A DNA stretch of 64,000 bases from Amoebophrya sp. A120 (Eukaryota; Sar; Dinophyceae; Syndiniales; Amoebophryaceae), in contig CAJINV010000008.1 of the NCBI GenBank assembly GCA_905178155.1, positions 2,457,839 to 2,521,838 of the forward strand, read 5' to 3'. Made by a program: the position numbers and the translations under genes. The stretch's first letter is position 1. Every line of letters begins with the position of its first letter. Shown piece by piece: positions 32,577-47,500 of this stretch. The notes under the pieces are model-generated. The model made no database searches. It was not told the DNA's origin and worked only from the letters and a program-made list of their open reading frames with translations.

Positions 32577-35500
32577 TTAATCTGGAAGCATCGTGAGCAT
32601 CGCCGTTCCCTTCAACACCCAGTAGTTCGGTTTCTGGTCGGTGTCAAGCATGACAGACAGCACAAAGTCCTTCCTGGAAACCGTTTTGTACAGGGGACAT
32701 GTGTATCGGAAATACAGGTAGTCCTCTTCCTGCTGGTATGAAAACGAAATCCCGAATTTTGGTCATCTCTTCTCAGCCCTGTTTTTTGGTACTTATTTGG
32801 GATACTTTGTTGAGGTACTTGCATCTACCGCTTTCTTTTCCTGGTCTTCGTGTTGCCACGCAGGAACAAACGTCCAGGCTCACATTGTTTTGTAGACATA
32901 CCACCAGGCAACAACGCATATGCGGCGGAAGACAGACTTTGCATGTGATTTGCTGTTAGTCTGGTGCATGCAAACCCAAATTTGTTGCCTGGTCGCAATC
33001 AAAGCCCACACGCAAGTCGTGTGTTTCTGTAGGTGTTCACGACACAGACACACTGACACTACAATAGAATAAAAAAAAACGAAGCACACGAATAGCAACG
33101 CGTGGTATCAACGAGCTGAGAAAAGCATTTATCTCTTGCTGAAACGCCAACATCTGTTTCGCGATTTCGTAGATCAGAGTACTTGATCCGCGGGAACGCG
33201 GTTGTAGGGATCAAATCAACACTGCCCGGTCGTTCGGCGTCGAACCCATCGCCTACTCCCCGCCCACCAGCAGGTCCACCTCTGCCGGTCTGATGATTTC
33301 TCGTCACCCCGTCACCGGACAGCACCCCGTCTCGCCTTCCCGAGATGACCAGAGTGGGCTGGAATTGAATGCACGGCGCCGCACTGTACATGGTCCCGAA
33401 GTCCTGGTCTTGCAACAGCAACTGCGCGAAATCCCACTGCGCTGCCTCGAGGAACAGGCCATAGACGAGGATTCCGCACTCGAAAAAATCCGATTTGATC
33501 ATCTCCAGCTCGTCTCTCTGGAGCTCCGCCGGATCGGAAAACTCGCCCGGCTGGAACTCAAACACCAAGTTGTCGATGGATATCATGCTTTGAGGATCAA
33601 CACGGTGGTGCTGATCATAATTCGGTGAAGATCCGGACTGGTGCAAGGAAGGAGCAGTTCCACCTTGCACAGCCGGTCGATTGAAGCTAGTCTTGCTGCT
33701 TTCTCTGCTGCTTCTCAGAACCGTCGGCCCGAGGCTGTTATTATTTCCACCTAACGTTGTGCTCGCTGAAGTCGAATACAACCTGGCACAGGCTTGGAGC
33801 ACCGCAGTTAGGAACCCTTGGGGAAAGAAGAAAGCGGACAGCCAGAACGCTTTCGGTGTGATCTGGCGCAAGCTCAAGGCCGCATAATGAAGATGACTAC
33901 TCTGCGAATTACCAGCACCGCTCTTGTGCTGATTCGCCACTACCTCGCGCAAGTGCTTCTTCACGAGCGAATTGATCCACTGTTTGCCAAACCAGTCGAG
34001 GCGGTCCAAGAAATCGTCGATGAAGGACTCCAACTTTTTGCAAGTCGGGTACGCAATCTTCCGCCACTGCTCCGGAATTTGGAACAGCGCCAACTCGTTC
34101 CCGGTCTGCTCCAGCTCGCTCGTCATGACTTGGTAACCGAGCAGCGCCTTTTGCAGTTGCTGCAGGCTGGTCCGAATCTCCAGGAAAAGCTTGTTGGCCC
34201 TCGTCGCCTCCTGGTACAAGCAGGTCAACAGCGAGGAGATCGCCTTGGACTCGCTGACCGGGTGAGTTGCGTAGTCGCGAAAAGGCGACTGGTGTGCTGC
34301 GCTCGGACTTGATGCAGGACTGTCGTTTATTTTCCCTCCAGTTTTAGCTTGCTTAAAATTCGGTGTGGCTGCGCTGTTGCCGTTGTGCAGCTTTTTGTCA
34401 ACTACATTTTGGAGCTGATGCTTTGCATTTTGAAGATTCACACTATCCTTTGCCTTACTCGCAGTTCCGGTAAGAAGCAGAAGCTCCTGACTTTTTTGAT
34501 CCTGCCCTGTTCCACTATCACCCCCTCCAGGAGCCGCTGCGGCTGCCATAATCTGACTCCGGCGTCTGGCGGAAAGCGGCGACGTCGGCGCGGTCAGGGA
34601 CGGACTTCCCTTCAAACCAGTGTTCAGTCCGGCGCTACCGCGGCGGGGGCTGTTTTTGTTCCCGGGACTCGATGTGTCCTTCTCGTTTCTACTTGTGCTG
34701 CCGTCGTCAGTTCCAGTAATCCTGTTCCGTACGTTGTTGTTTTTCTCCAGCAGCGCTAGCACGCAGTTCGTGTCCAACAGCGGCACGTTGGCCAGTTTGT
34801 TCTCCAGCAAATGCTCCACGATCCGCAAAACCGGGTTTGCCGCGGGCGCGCCGTCCTTTCGCGATGTGTCGGAGGTGGAAGGCCCAGGCCCACTGCTGGA
34901 CTTATTTTGCTCCACATCGTTCTTGCCCTGAACTTCTAGTGCGCTGGTAGTCCCTCCCGTAGTCGCATCAGTAGAACTACCACTCGATGTTGCCACGGTG
35001 CTAGTTGTACCTCCACCCACACCTTCACTTTGCATTTTCAGAATTGTTTCCAGCAGTAGATCAGACTCGCGCTGCTGGTACGTGATGACCGCATTCGGGT
35101 GCAGTCCAAACATGTCCGGCGTGTCTACGTCCGGAATCTGGGCCTCGATGAAATCCAGGAACTGGGAGACACTGTACAGGTGCTGTTGATGTTGACTTGC
35201 GGTCTTTTCTGCAGTTTCTTTTGCAGCTTTACTCCCCGAGAGAAGTGCGCCTGCTTTCGAAGCATTTCTCTCATGCTCACTTGCGGCTGAGTTTGTCGCA
35301 CCAACCCCTTGTGGCGGCGGCAGCTTGAAAAGTCCGCAGTACTTGTAGTTTGCCTTCAGCAAGCTGGGAGTCAAATATACCTCCAGAATCGCTTTCAGGA
35401 GCCGCAAGTCGAATTCGTCCGTGACCCGCCCACCGTAGTTAATTTCACCGATCACAAACTGCAACGTGTCCCACGAAATCAGGTTGGACAAGGCGTTCTT

Positions 35501-38500
35501 TGCGTTCATCGTAGTGTTCATCACAGATGACGCACTACCAGAAGACGCCCCAGTTGATGTTGATGAGGCTTTAATATTATTCCCACCTCCCATGTTGATC
35601 GCAACATCCGCACACGATAGTAGTTCGTTTTTCACATTGGCCAGTGCGATTTCCAGATCGCTTTCGTTCCAGTCGTACTTCACGTTCCATCCGAGGGGCC
35701 CGAACTTCCTCCGCTCCTGAATCAGGACGTGAAAAAACCGCATGCCCAGCTGCAGCTTCTGCCACAACCGGGTGTGTTTCTTCTTCTGGTCGAGCAGCTG
35801 GGCCGCGTAGGGACTAGTGGTCGACGTTGCACCATCTACTTCGAGATTTTGTTGCTTCTGCGCGAACAGGTGCATCTCGGAATTGAGGTCTTTGAACAGC
35901 TGCATGTCCAGCTCATCGGACATGGATTTCACCGACCGCTGCAGATTCGCTTTCACGCCCTTCGGCGCCTCGGTAGTGAGTTTGACCGCATTTTGAAGGA
36001 GGCTGACGGGGAAGTAGTCGCACGGCATCGAGGTAAGAAAAAGGCGGAAGTTCGGATCTGTTTATGTTTTGACTGATGCGACGCAAGAAATTAAGTACTG
36101 AAATAAACGCTTGCTTTTCATCGCGCATGCTCGAACTGGTGCATCTGCTTCAATCCTGCTATCCGTGGGGCCGACAACATCCCCGATGAGATGTGCTAAA
36201 CAACAAAAAAAAGCGTTGAAAATATCTACCAGTATTCTCCCCGCCGTCTGCCTGGATGACATCCACAAGCTTTTCCAAACTTGGCATCCAGCTTTTGCAC
36301 AGGTGGCAGTTTTGCAGCAGTATCCACTTCCCCTCCCTCCGTCCCTGCTCGATCATCCTGTGGGCCCGCGGCCCCTGTCCCTGCCCGAGGGAAATAACTT
36401 CCAACTTCACTTTGTGTGGCTGCAGTTGTGCTGCATTTGCAGTTGCGCTTGAAGTTGGTTTACTCGTCGTGGTCGTCGTGTGTGGCGGTGTTGTTGTCGC
36501 TGCGGCACTAAGCATCGCTGCATACTTGTGCAGCATAGCACTCGGATCCGCCGCGTTCGAGGAAAGCACAAAAATGACCGGAGTCGTGCTGGTCGAACCG
36601 CTACCAGTCTGCTTCTTACCACCGCTAGAGAGTGGTGGTTGCACTGAAGATGCAAAAGCTGCACGACCAGCACAACTTCCTGCAGCTTTGTTTTCACCAA
36701 ACAGCACCTTTTCGAAGTCCACCTGGTAGTTGAGAAAGTCCTCGCCGATCACGTGCTTCACATACTCCGTACACCCGAAAATCACCATGTCGGGACACAA
36801 CACTTTCAGCAGCAGCAGCTTCAAGAAGTAGTGCATCTCAAGTTTTTCCTCCAGATCGTCTGGAAGTGCCACCGCCTGTGGCGTGTCCGATTCGGCCCAG
36901 TTGGTCCACGCGTCTGGGTTTTGTCGAAGGGAAGTTAGCAGCTCACTGGAGGCCAGGGTCTGCTGCGACGATAAATGCGTTCGGACGATGTTTTGCAGCG
37001 CCGCCCACTGTTTGTCTGTGTAGGCATCGGGCTTCGCGTTGGCGCCAGCCTGTTTGATATTGGTGTTGATAATGTTCCGTGCGGTCTGCTGTTCCGCTGA
37101 AGCTACTTGAGGCTTCCCAACATGTAGTTCGGGATCCTTTGCCTCCTGCTGTGTCGTGGAAGTTGATACGCCCACCGCAGAGCTGTTTTCCTCTGTGGAC
37201 GGCCCTGAGCCTCCTCCTCCTGCGCCAGGAGCTGCCGCAGCCCCACCGACAAATAGATTCCACATTTTGTCCGGCAGATTTCCACCCTCCCGACGATGTA
37301 TCGACACCGCGAGGCAAAAGCTGAAGGTCGTCTTGTGCCGTTCGAAAAGGCCTTGTGCAACGTTGGTAAAAATCGTCGTCGACGTTTTCGCAATCAACTT
37401 CGCGAGCCGCTTCGAACTCCGGCTCTTATTTGAAGAAGAAGAGCTAGCAGCTGCAGCGGCCGCACTCGCAGCAAGCTGTTGGTTCTGCAGCGATTGTCGC
37501 CGCTGCACGATGCTCTGCCTCCCATGGTAGGGGGTTGCTGGTGAAGCAGGCTGGCTAGATTTAGTTTCACTATTTTCTTCCGCGAGGCTCGTGATCGACT
37601 CGGTGAATAACTGCTGGAAGTAGGCTAATGAAAACTGGTACATGGCGTCGATTTTGGCCAAATCGGCGATGACAAAATACAACAAACTCCCCCGGATCGC
37701 GAGCGGCTTGTAGAACGACATCTCCTTGTCGATCGTCTTGTTCGTCTTTTCGCTTTCCGCCACCCGGACTTCGATCTCCGACGAGGTCTGCTTTGACTGC
37801 TGCAGTGCGGTAATCAGCTCCACGTCGTCCAGAATGTTGGCGACAGAACTGGAATTATCGTCGGCAGCTTTGGAGTTACCGCCTGTTCGACTTCCGGCTG
37901 GATCGTCAAACTCGTCCTCGTCGTCTTCTTCGGCACCAAACATCGACTCCATGTTCCTCCCACTACCGCTTCCAGATGACGTCAAAAACAGCAACACTTT
38001 CTCCTCCAGATTTTCCAGCGCCTGCTTGTCCTCCTGGAGGGAAACGTTCAAGTTCAGCTTTTTCAGCATCAAATCTGACGATTCGCACTCCACGACCAGA
38101 TTCAACAGCTGCTCTTCCAGCCCTTCCGGCGTGATGGAGAAGTTCACCAAAAGCAGTTTCATCGCCACCTCCGGGTGGTAGTGCGGATTGGGTAATTTCG
38201 TAGTGAAATAGATCGCGAACCGCTCGAAATCGTAGTCGATCTCCTGGTCGCCAAGACGGATCTTGATTTGGTCGAAGGCCGAAGCCGGGGTTGAGGTGAA
38301 TTTATTTCCCGTTGTCCCTGCAGTCGGACTTGTTGCGCTGGTTCGATAATAGGCTTTGGACAAAATTGGCTCCAGCACTGGGTCCAGTTGTTCAAAAACG
38401 TCCTCGACCAGCAGCTCGTAACCATTTTTCACGCAATTTTCCAAAAGCACAAGCAACTTCGGATGACTCGCCTTGATCACCTTAAACTCGGACTGCATCT

Positions 38501-41500
38501 TCGCGCTGGCTGCGTTTCCAGCGGCAGTATTTGTTGTTGTTTTCCGGCTCTTCGTGCTCGTGGCTGCTGTTCTGCCCGTGCTACTACCTGTGGTTCCCTG
38601 TTGGCCTTGCTTTGTCTTCCGAGTCTTCTCTTTGTCTGCGGCATTAAAAGTTGTCCCAGCTCCACCCCCTGAGGACTTTGACGAGGACGAAGCGAACCTT
38701 GCTTTCATCCACTTGTTTGCCTGGAACTGCGGGTCGATCATCAGTGGCCATTTCCGCTTGCCCTGCTCCGTCACGAGTATTCCGTTGCAGATCGAGACGC
38801 TGTCCGCTGGCAGTTGGCAATTCTGCCAGTGCCGAAGAATTTTCGCGTCGCCGAGAATTTCTTCTAATGCGAAGTTGAACAAAGGAGAATTCAACAATTT
38901 TTCTCCCTCGCTAGTATTATTCTCATGCTCTTTAGTTCCAAAGGTATCCCTATCCACCAACACAAACTGCACCCATTTCTGGACCAGCTCCTCGCGGAAG
39001 GATTTCGTGAACGGGCCGTAGTAGCTCAAACAGGAGGAAGACAGAAACACGTTCGTTTCCAAGTACTTTTCCTCCACGTCCACAATCTTTTGCAGTGACT
39101 CGCGCCACCGTTTATCTTCCGACATGAGCGACTTCGTGAGAATGTCCGCTCGTTCTAACCGTTTCTCCGTCAACAACGACTCGTTGATCAACTTCTCCTT
39201 TTCCCTTTCCATCTTGCTCAACTTCTCCTGCAGGGCGTTGACCTCGTCCAGCACCTGCTTCAATTTGCCCTGCTTGTCCTGCAGGATGCTGTTCGCATTC
39301 TCCAGTTCGACGTTCATAATTTTCACCTTTTCCTTTTTCGGCTCGACCTCCTTCGCAACCACGGAATAGGTGTGGATCGCGTGCGTCCAGAGACACAACG
39401 ATTTGCACGCCTTCGACTGGTTTCCCACCACATCGGGCTGGTATTCCGGTTTTTTCACGTACTGCTCGAGCTTCTTCAAGACGTTCGGCTGAATGTTATC
39501 CTTGTCGAAGTGCTTCAGCTGCTGGATGAAAGCGTTGTTGTCCGCGAGAAGCGTTTTCCGTGCGTGGTCCCAGTCGGTTTTCTCGTTCAACAACGTAGAG
39601 ACCACCTCCATCGTCAGGAGGACCAGAGAAGGGGGTTTGACAAAGGACCGGATTTCCGTGATGTCCTTCTTGTCCAGCGCGTCAAGGGCTTTGATCGCGT
39701 TATTCAGAGCCGGAAGAGCGGTGTTCAGATCCTGCTCCGCCTCCTTCTGCAACGCCGCGACTTTAGATTGTTGCTCCTCGACGATTGTGGCGTCTTTCGA
39801 AACTTTTTCCTGGATTTTGTCCGCGTTCTGCTTCTCTTTCGAGACAAACGGAATCAGCTGCTCCGTTTCTTCGATCTTTTTCTTGATTCCCGGCCGGATT
39901 TTCTCGTCCAACTGCTGCTGCAGGTTGATCACAAGCTTGTTCGCTTCCTTGATTTTTTCCACCCCGAGCGTGAGTCGCTGTGAGGACTTCTGCAGCTTTT
40001 TCGTCTTTTTCGCCAGCAGGTCTTTGAAAGTCTGCAACAGATCCAGGAAGCTGCTTGGCGTGATGTACACATGTCGCTGCTGCTGCTGCAAAAACGTCAC
40101 TGCCGTCCTCTCGACGGCCTTGTGGACAAAAACGCAGGCGTCGCAGAATTTATGCGCTTTGATATTCTCGGACCTTGATGTTTTCGTCTGTTTGTGCGGC
40201 GAGCTAGTACTGGCGCCAGGAGAGCGAGCGTTCTGCTGCTGAATATTGGTCGTGGTGGGCAAGTTGACTGCTGCACTGCTGGTGTGCAGCGACGGCAGGT
40301 TCGCCGCACAGTACTGCTCCGCCACCAGAAACAGAGCCTCCTCGGGCCAAGGGAAAAACCAGTCTACCGTCGTGCAGTTGATCAAACTCGGAAACAGCCG
40401 AATTCGGGTCCGCAGCTTTTCCCCGACCGGGCTCATCGCAAGGACGATGTGGAGGTTTGCTTGGACTTTCTGCTTGAAAAAGTCCCAGACGTCTTCCTTC
40501 GAAACCACAGGTAGGGGCGAAGCCGCTGCTGAGCCGTTGCCACCATAACCGGCGCTCGTCGAATCCTGTTGAGCGGAAGTGGCGGCCCGGTCGTTGGTCG
40601 TAGCGCTGTGTACAACTTGCACGATCGGCTTCAGTGTTTGCGTGATCTCCTCGAGTTGGTCTGTTTGGTACAGATTCGGCACTTCGCCGGAGTTCAGCAG
40701 TGAATTAACGTCTTCGAGAAACGACTCAGACAGGATCTGGCTGTCCGTCAGCAAGAAGCAAGTCTTTGTGCCGAGAAACTGAAAATTATCGGCTTGGTTC
40801 GCTGATTTCGACGTGCCAGCATCTGAACCAACAGCGGAGGTCGAATTCCCTGCTTGCTTGTTTCCACCCTGCTGGGAGATGGAATTCGGCTGCTTCGTCT
40901 TGCTGGATCCGGAAGCTGCAGTGGCTGCTCCTGCTGAACCCTTACCACCTGCAGTTGCTCCTGCGGCTATACCAGCACCAACGTCGCCGTGCAGCACGGC
41001 GTTCACGCCACTGACCATCCGCAGTAACTCCTGCTCTGCCTCGCGGAACTGCACCAAACCGAAGTTCTTCGTCATTTCCAACTCAAACTTGACCATCGGA
41101 TTTACCGGCAACTGTTCGTAAAAGAAGCAACAGAGCTTCGTCAACGAGCTTCGGCCACTGCCGCCGACGCCGACGAGAAGCAAAGAGCCGCGCGGCTGGG
41201 AAAGAACCCGGGAAATGCGGACGATGTGCGAAATGGCGTCGCCGAAAAACACCAATTGCATCGGCGTGTTGCTTATCAAATGTAAAAGTGTCTGGGTCTG
41301 GAAGAATGCAACTTGTCATGCTAAATCTGAATCAGGCAAAAAACTATGTTGCATGATTGCCAAAAGTTGTGCATTTTTGACCTAATCGGGAGGCAGTTTC
41401 TCATGCAGGATAGGCATTGGAAAGGTTTCGCAGAATCTGTCATGCTATGTCCTACATACCAGACCTCATGGGTTATGGAAAACGTGCATGACAAATCTGG

Positions 41501-44500
41501 CAATCTTCCAGACCCAGACATTTTTGCAATCCATATTGCTGTCGTTGTACTCGTAGTTGTACTGCTGGAGCAGGTGTTTCAACTTGCTCAGGTCCTTGAT
41601 CTCCTCGTAGTTCCCAAATCCTGCGGGGTTAGTGGCGCTCGTCCCACCGCCCGCTCTACTTCGGGAGGACGGCGAAGCCGCGGACTGCGACAACGATGCA
41701 AAGTTGCCCCAGTACACCGGGAAGGCCACCGGCAAGGAGGAAGCGCTGTTTCCATCGTCCAAGCCTGTGCCTGGAGAAGCTGAGCGTCCATAATCCGTGG
41801 ACGATTTTGTTGAACCCATCGTCTTTGTTTTTCCGTCCATCGAATCCAGAAAAACCTCCACATTCCAGGCCTCCGCCCGGTATTTCTGCTTCATGATTTT
41901 CGACAGCTTGTGGAAGAACCACACTTGGTCCTGCTTTGAATTCAAACGGTCGTGGAACACGCGACACATCTCGTGAATCCACAGCCGATGGAAGGCTTCC
42001 TTGTTGGGGCAGTGTAGCGATTTCACGGAGAGAATTCCCTGGAACACCCGGGCCACGTCCCGGAGATTGAACAAGTAGTGCGGCTTCGAGGGGGTTGGAA
42101 GTAGTTTCGAGACGATGTCCGTGTAGAGCTCAATCGTCGAGGAAACGCAGACGTTGCCGATGATCTGGATTTCCTGCTTGAAAGTCTGCAAAAACTGTCC
42201 GAGAATCTGGCCGAAAATCTGCTGCATCTGCGTCGCCGAAGTCTGTGGCATGACGAGCAGGTTCGAATGCCGCATGAACCTCGGGGAGAGGACTCTTCGG
42301 CCGCCGCCGGGAAGGCCGGCGGAGTAGACGAACGTGCAGTTCTGGACGTTCTTCCAGAAGAGCTTCTCCCGGTCGTAAAAGCCGTGGAAATCCTGGAGGA
42401 AGCGGAGCAGCTCGATCACCGGCTGCGCTCCGTACTGCTCCGGCGTCGGCATGTTCACGTCGTCGATCAAAATGATAGCTTTGGGCTTCAACTGGAATTG
42501 CTTCGTCGTCGGAGAAGTGGATGCGGGAGAACCCCCGACGTGCACCGCCACATTCATCCCTTTTTTGACGTTCCCGAAGGGGCCGAGAACATTTTTCCGC
42601 TTCTTTTCCAATTTCGTTTCGAGGCACAGCTGCGTCTTGCTCGCGGTCGTCTGCGCGCTGAAGATCAGCTGCGCGAGCGGCTGGAGCAGCGAGCTCGCCG
42701 ACGCAGGAGTGGCGCCACCGTCGGGACTGCCGCTGTTCTTCTCCTTCAGGCTGCGCATGAGCTTGGTCAGCAAAAGACTTTTCCCCACGCCCGCTTCGCC
42801 CGCGAGAAAGGCAGACTTGTTCGCGGTAATCAAACGGTCGAGAAGGTAGGAGTAGCGGATCGAATCGACGGTCGGGACAAAAAGCTGGTGGAAGAAATCC
42901 GGCTGTCGCTGCTTCGGGAACTGCCACTCCGGGGCGAGAGACTCCCAAGGGATCAACTGGGGGGCGGTGGAAGCGCTAGCTCCGGCGGCCGAAGTAGAAG
43001 ACGCCGCATTCGTAGAACTACCTCCCTGCGCCGTCGTGCTAGTTCCCGCAGTGGCAATCGCGGTGCTGCTGGCTTGCTGCGCGTGAAGATGTTGCCCACT
43101 TGCACTTCCGACCGTCTGCATGGCGATCGCCTGCAAATCAAACCAGCCACTGTCCAAAGTGGTGCACTGCCGGTTCACATACTTTTCCCCCATCTTCTGC
43201 GTCAAGTGCGCCAAGAAGGCACTGCGCGTCTTCGGCTCAGTCAGGACACACCCAATTGACCAGGTCAACGCGAACGCAAAGATCGGCTGCAGAAATTGCT
43301 CCAACTGCTTCTCTGAAAGCGTTTGGAGGAAGGAAAACACGTGAAACTGGTTTGAATCTTCGAGAAATAGCTGAGCGTCTTGATCACCGTGCTGTGTTCC
43401 ACCTCTCCTGCTGCTCTCCTCGGTGTTCAGACTCGACGTCCCGCCCAGGTAGTTGCCCCCAACACTGGACTCCTTGCTCGCGGACCGCGCGGAGGCCTTG
43501 CTTCCCTGCCCGCGGCTTGCGTGCAAGCTCTGCTGCGTTACGCGGTCGGCTGCGTGATGAGACTTGCTGCCTCCTGTCATCATGGTCGTGCTGTTTCTGT
43601 GCCCGCCCCCGCTCGACGGAGACAAGGAGAAACTTGACGTCGAGAACCCGCCGCCACCCTCTGTCACGCAGCTCCGGGCGTTCTTGGTCGTGCAGCCGTA
43701 CGCGGTTAGTGCATCAGGGTTATCCAGAATGGCGGAAAAGATGTTGCAAAGGGAAATCACCAGTTGCGTGTTTTCCGTCGGTACGGCTTCCACACTGCTG
43801 GTGGAAGAGAAAGAGCTCTGAGGGCCACTAGCGCCTCCAGATCCTGAAGATGCACCGCCACCGGATGCTGGGCCGCTCGCGCTTGTCGCTGGTCCTGAGC
43901 TAGAACTGCCTGATGCTGAGCCTCCGATGACCGCGCGCAAGACCTTCAAACTCTCGTCAACGTGCTGCTCGAAGAAGCGCCACAGTTTCTCTCGAAGGCT
44001 ACTGGCACTGTTCGATTGTAGTTGACCTTGGTCCACACTTGTTGGACTCGCTCGCTCTACTTGCGAAAACACCTGCAGTCCCGCAATCCATCTTCTCACG
44101 TACGGTCGCCACCCCAGGTCGCCACCGCTTAGGTACACCATCCCAAGACGCGACACCGTTGCTGGACTGGCCTCCCGCAGAGTGTCGCACTCGAAGAGCA
44201 GGCGGATTCTCTCCGGCTTCAGCTTGATCCGTTCCCCAGAAGCCAGGCACAGCATCATGCTGTCGTCCAGCACCGTGTTCATGTTCTCGATCCAAAGGGC
44301 GTCTATCGGACCGTCGAAAACAATCCAGTGCTGCATGGCCGCGGATGCATTGTTCATCCCGTCAGCTTGCTGCTGATGCGCGGTGGCTGCGACCTCGTTA
44401 CTTGTTCCCGCAGGAGCTTCTGTAGCACCATGCAGCGCGGCACCAACTTCTGCGGTCGTTGCAGCCGTGCTGCCTGGTGTCACACCAGCTCCACCAATCG

Positions 44501-47500
44501 TCGTCATTCGGATGAGGCTGCTCCCTAGCCCGTCCTGCCACTCCTGCGTGAGCTCGGAGAATTCGCCGTACAGCTCGCCCATGCTGATGCACTTTGGATT
44601 CAGAACATGCGTTTTAATCTCTTTCTGCACGTACTTCTGGACACTAGAAGTAAACATCCTCAGCCGCTGCTTAGAGCTAGATACACTGCCAGCTCGGAGG
44701 TTCCGCGCGAGACCGCGACTTCCCCGGCGTTGGTCAAAGGTGGAAATAATTGCGCCGCCGCCCTCTTTGCTCATGCTTCTCCTTCTGGTTTCTCCAGTCT
44801 TGCTGTTCCGCCTCTGATGACTTTCTGCCACCACCTCCTTCACAGCTCCGGAAAACAAACTGGCACGCCGGGTACGCGACTTGCTCGCGGTGCGCGCCGT
44901 GCCGCTATTTATGCTGACCGACGTGTCCTCTTCGTCGAAGTCCAGAAAGTCGGCATCGTCATCGACGAAGTCTTTGTGATGTGCCCCACTGCTTGTTCCC
45001 CCTTGATGAAACATGCTTTTCCGCTTGGAGCCGCCCCGGTTGCTGCCCATCATCCCCGCGCCGGCCCTTCCTGCGCTGCTTTTCCGTCCTTCTCCGTGGA
45101 AAGCATGTTGCTGCTCCACGAGAAACTGATCACGCAGCAACGTCAAACTTTTCGCCAAAGTCTCGTAGCACACGGTCTTGCCGCTCAGCGTCTGGCCGAC
45201 AAGTGAAACACCGATCCGCAGCTGCAACGTCTCGAACAGTTGCACGATCTTCGAGATTTGCGCAGGGACGGGTGTGAGGCCAGGTGAAGATGAAAATAAG
45301 TTGTCGCCTGTGGTCGCATCGTGGTAGGAGCCCTTTATTGCTGTGTTTATTGTGGTTCCGCGCAACACTTCTTCGATTCCCGCTTTTAGGAGGTCGCTAG
45401 AACCTCCTTCCGCTAAAGAGCCACCATCTCCCTTTTGCGCGTTCGACGGAAACAGATCTTGCACGATGTCACTGAACAGCGGAACGTCATCCGCGACAAA
45501 TTTTGGCACGTTCGCGTCCCGCATCGCAGCCAATAACAGCCGGTGCTCCAGCTCCTCCTCCGTTTCCTCGTGGTGCGGCGACTGCGAACGCATACTGGGT
45601 GCTGCAGCAGGTTGATGATAAACCCCTCTGTAGTTCGTCGTGCCTGGATCTGCTCTGTGCAAGGGATCAAGATTCTCGTCGTCCATACTCTCTCCCGCAA
45701 GAACCTCACTCATGTGTTTTTTTAGCAGGTTCCCTGCCATAAGCAACACCGACTTCACCGCCCGCATCCCGAAGTCGTAGTGGTCCTGCTGCGACAGCTG
45801 CTCGCTGCAGAGCTTGAACAGGTAGGTGAACTTTTTCGACAATTTCCGCGCCGTCGCAAATCCCTCCGCGAACAGCATCACCTCCGCGATCAAGGTGAAG
45901 TCGGGGACCATCATGCTTATCGGGCGAAAGAGAATTTTCAAGTTATCGGGGAGCTCCGTCCTCCCCGCGTACCCCGGGTTCATCGTGATGCAAACGAGGC
46001 ACGTCGGCTTCAACTTCAGCAGCACGTTGCCCTCGAAGAAGAACTCAGACAAACATTGCAACAGCGCCTGCCGGATCGCGGTCAGCTGCTGCGCGATCAC
46101 GGACAAGACTTCGATGGAAATGCGGTTAAACTCGTCCAAACACGTCCACGACCCGCAACTCACCACGCCCGAGTACAATTTTGCCATCATCTTGTAGTCG
46201 ATCTGCTCGGAGCAGTTGAACACCACGCAGTGCCGGGCGAGCTGCTTCGCGAGGTCTTTGGTACTTTCCGTCTTCCCGGTCCCCGCCGGCCCGCTCGGGT
46301 TCGCGCCAAGTTTCAAGTGAAGGGCGCCGGTGATGGTGAGAAAGCAACGGTCGGTCAGGGGGGTGATCACCAACCGGGTCGTGTTCCCCGTGTACTCGTA
46401 GCCATACTTCACCACGGCGTCAACCTGTCTGACCAAAACTTCGTTCAGGTTCGGGTCCACGGAAGCAGAGCCGGTGCCCGCGCCGCCCGTTGGTTGGTGC
46501 TGCTTGCTGTTCAAGTTCGATTGTTCGCCAGCGCTGTTACTTGTCTCGACGAAGTTATCGTAGTAAAACCGCAGCTGCTGTTGCCACTTGAAAGATTTTG
46601 CACTGGTGATTTTTTCCTGAGCTAAATTCTCCGTGATGTCCCGGTAATGCACGTCCTGCGTAATCAGCGCGACGATGGAGAGTCTCTGGAGCCTCGTCAA
46701 ATTTGGAAAAGTCTTCAGAAGATCGGTCAGCTCCTTCAGCTGCTGCATTTGGATCTGAAACCACTTGGACAGAAGCGTGATACTGATCGCGTTTTGCTGC
46801 TGCAGCTCCGAAGAAAGGGCAGCCTGCGCCGCTGTTCTCGGAGAAGCACTTGGGGAGTCGGACGTCTTGTTTGTGGATGTTGCACTTGCGGCGGACGAAC
46901 TAGCGTTTGTTCTCGCAGTGTTGGAAAAACACTCTTCGGTAATTTTGCACCACAGAATCGCGTCAACTGTCATGACCACCTGCATGTGCTTTTCCAAAAC
47001 GAAGCGCGCTCTGGTGTAGTAGCTCCGCTTTTTCGATTCGCGGATTTGCTCGGTGAGCAGCGCCAGTCTGCTGTGTTCGGCCCTCAAGCCGTGCTGATCC
47101 TCGATCATGGCATTATTCCCACGGCCGCTCTTCACAGCACTCCTTGAGGTCGACAGCAGCCGCTGCTTTCCCTCCAACTCCGACAGTATCGCGTCGGTCG
47201 TGGCGAGCTTGCTCCGCACCATGGCCGCGGTCGCTTGGTCCGAAGCAGGGCTATCACCATCGCCGGACACGCTCACGCCCCGCCCGCCGGTCGACCCTGC
47301 TTTCGACCCGTGTCGCTGCTTGCTGTGCGACCGCACGTCGTCCTGGTCGAAAAAGTTCTGCCAGGGCGCTGGGTTGTAAACCGAGTTACTAGCGGCAGTT
47401 GTTCCGGGGTGGCTGTAAAAAACACCGTTGCCGATGATATTCGCAAAGTAGTCCCGCAGTCCTCTCCTCACCAGGGTCCAAATAGACTTTGTCATGGTTT

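Noticed and set aside
32730-33151. Dynein intron 6 as an introner (TACGAAATCGCG versus TATGAAAACGAAATC ends)
   Set aside because: The ends are only loosely similar and the flanking 5-mers do not match; a GT-AG intron in phase explains it better.
36058-36229. Dynein intron 5 as an introner
   Set aside because: It is an ordinary 172-nt GT-AG intron (GTAGAT...AACAG) with no inverted ends or duplication.
41274-41535. Claim that all introners here must use non-canonical splice sites
   Set aside because: For each internal copy I could find either a GT-AG register created by the flanks or an in-frame GT-AG pair nearby, so sequence alone does not decide.
42267-43259. Plus-strand frame of 330 codons and similar long frames opposite the dynein gene (for example 39,372-40,242 and 45,780-46,625)
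   Set aside because: They are antisense shadows of conserved dynein exons; their products are Arg/Leu-rich with no domains, while the minus strand has P-loops and family motifs.
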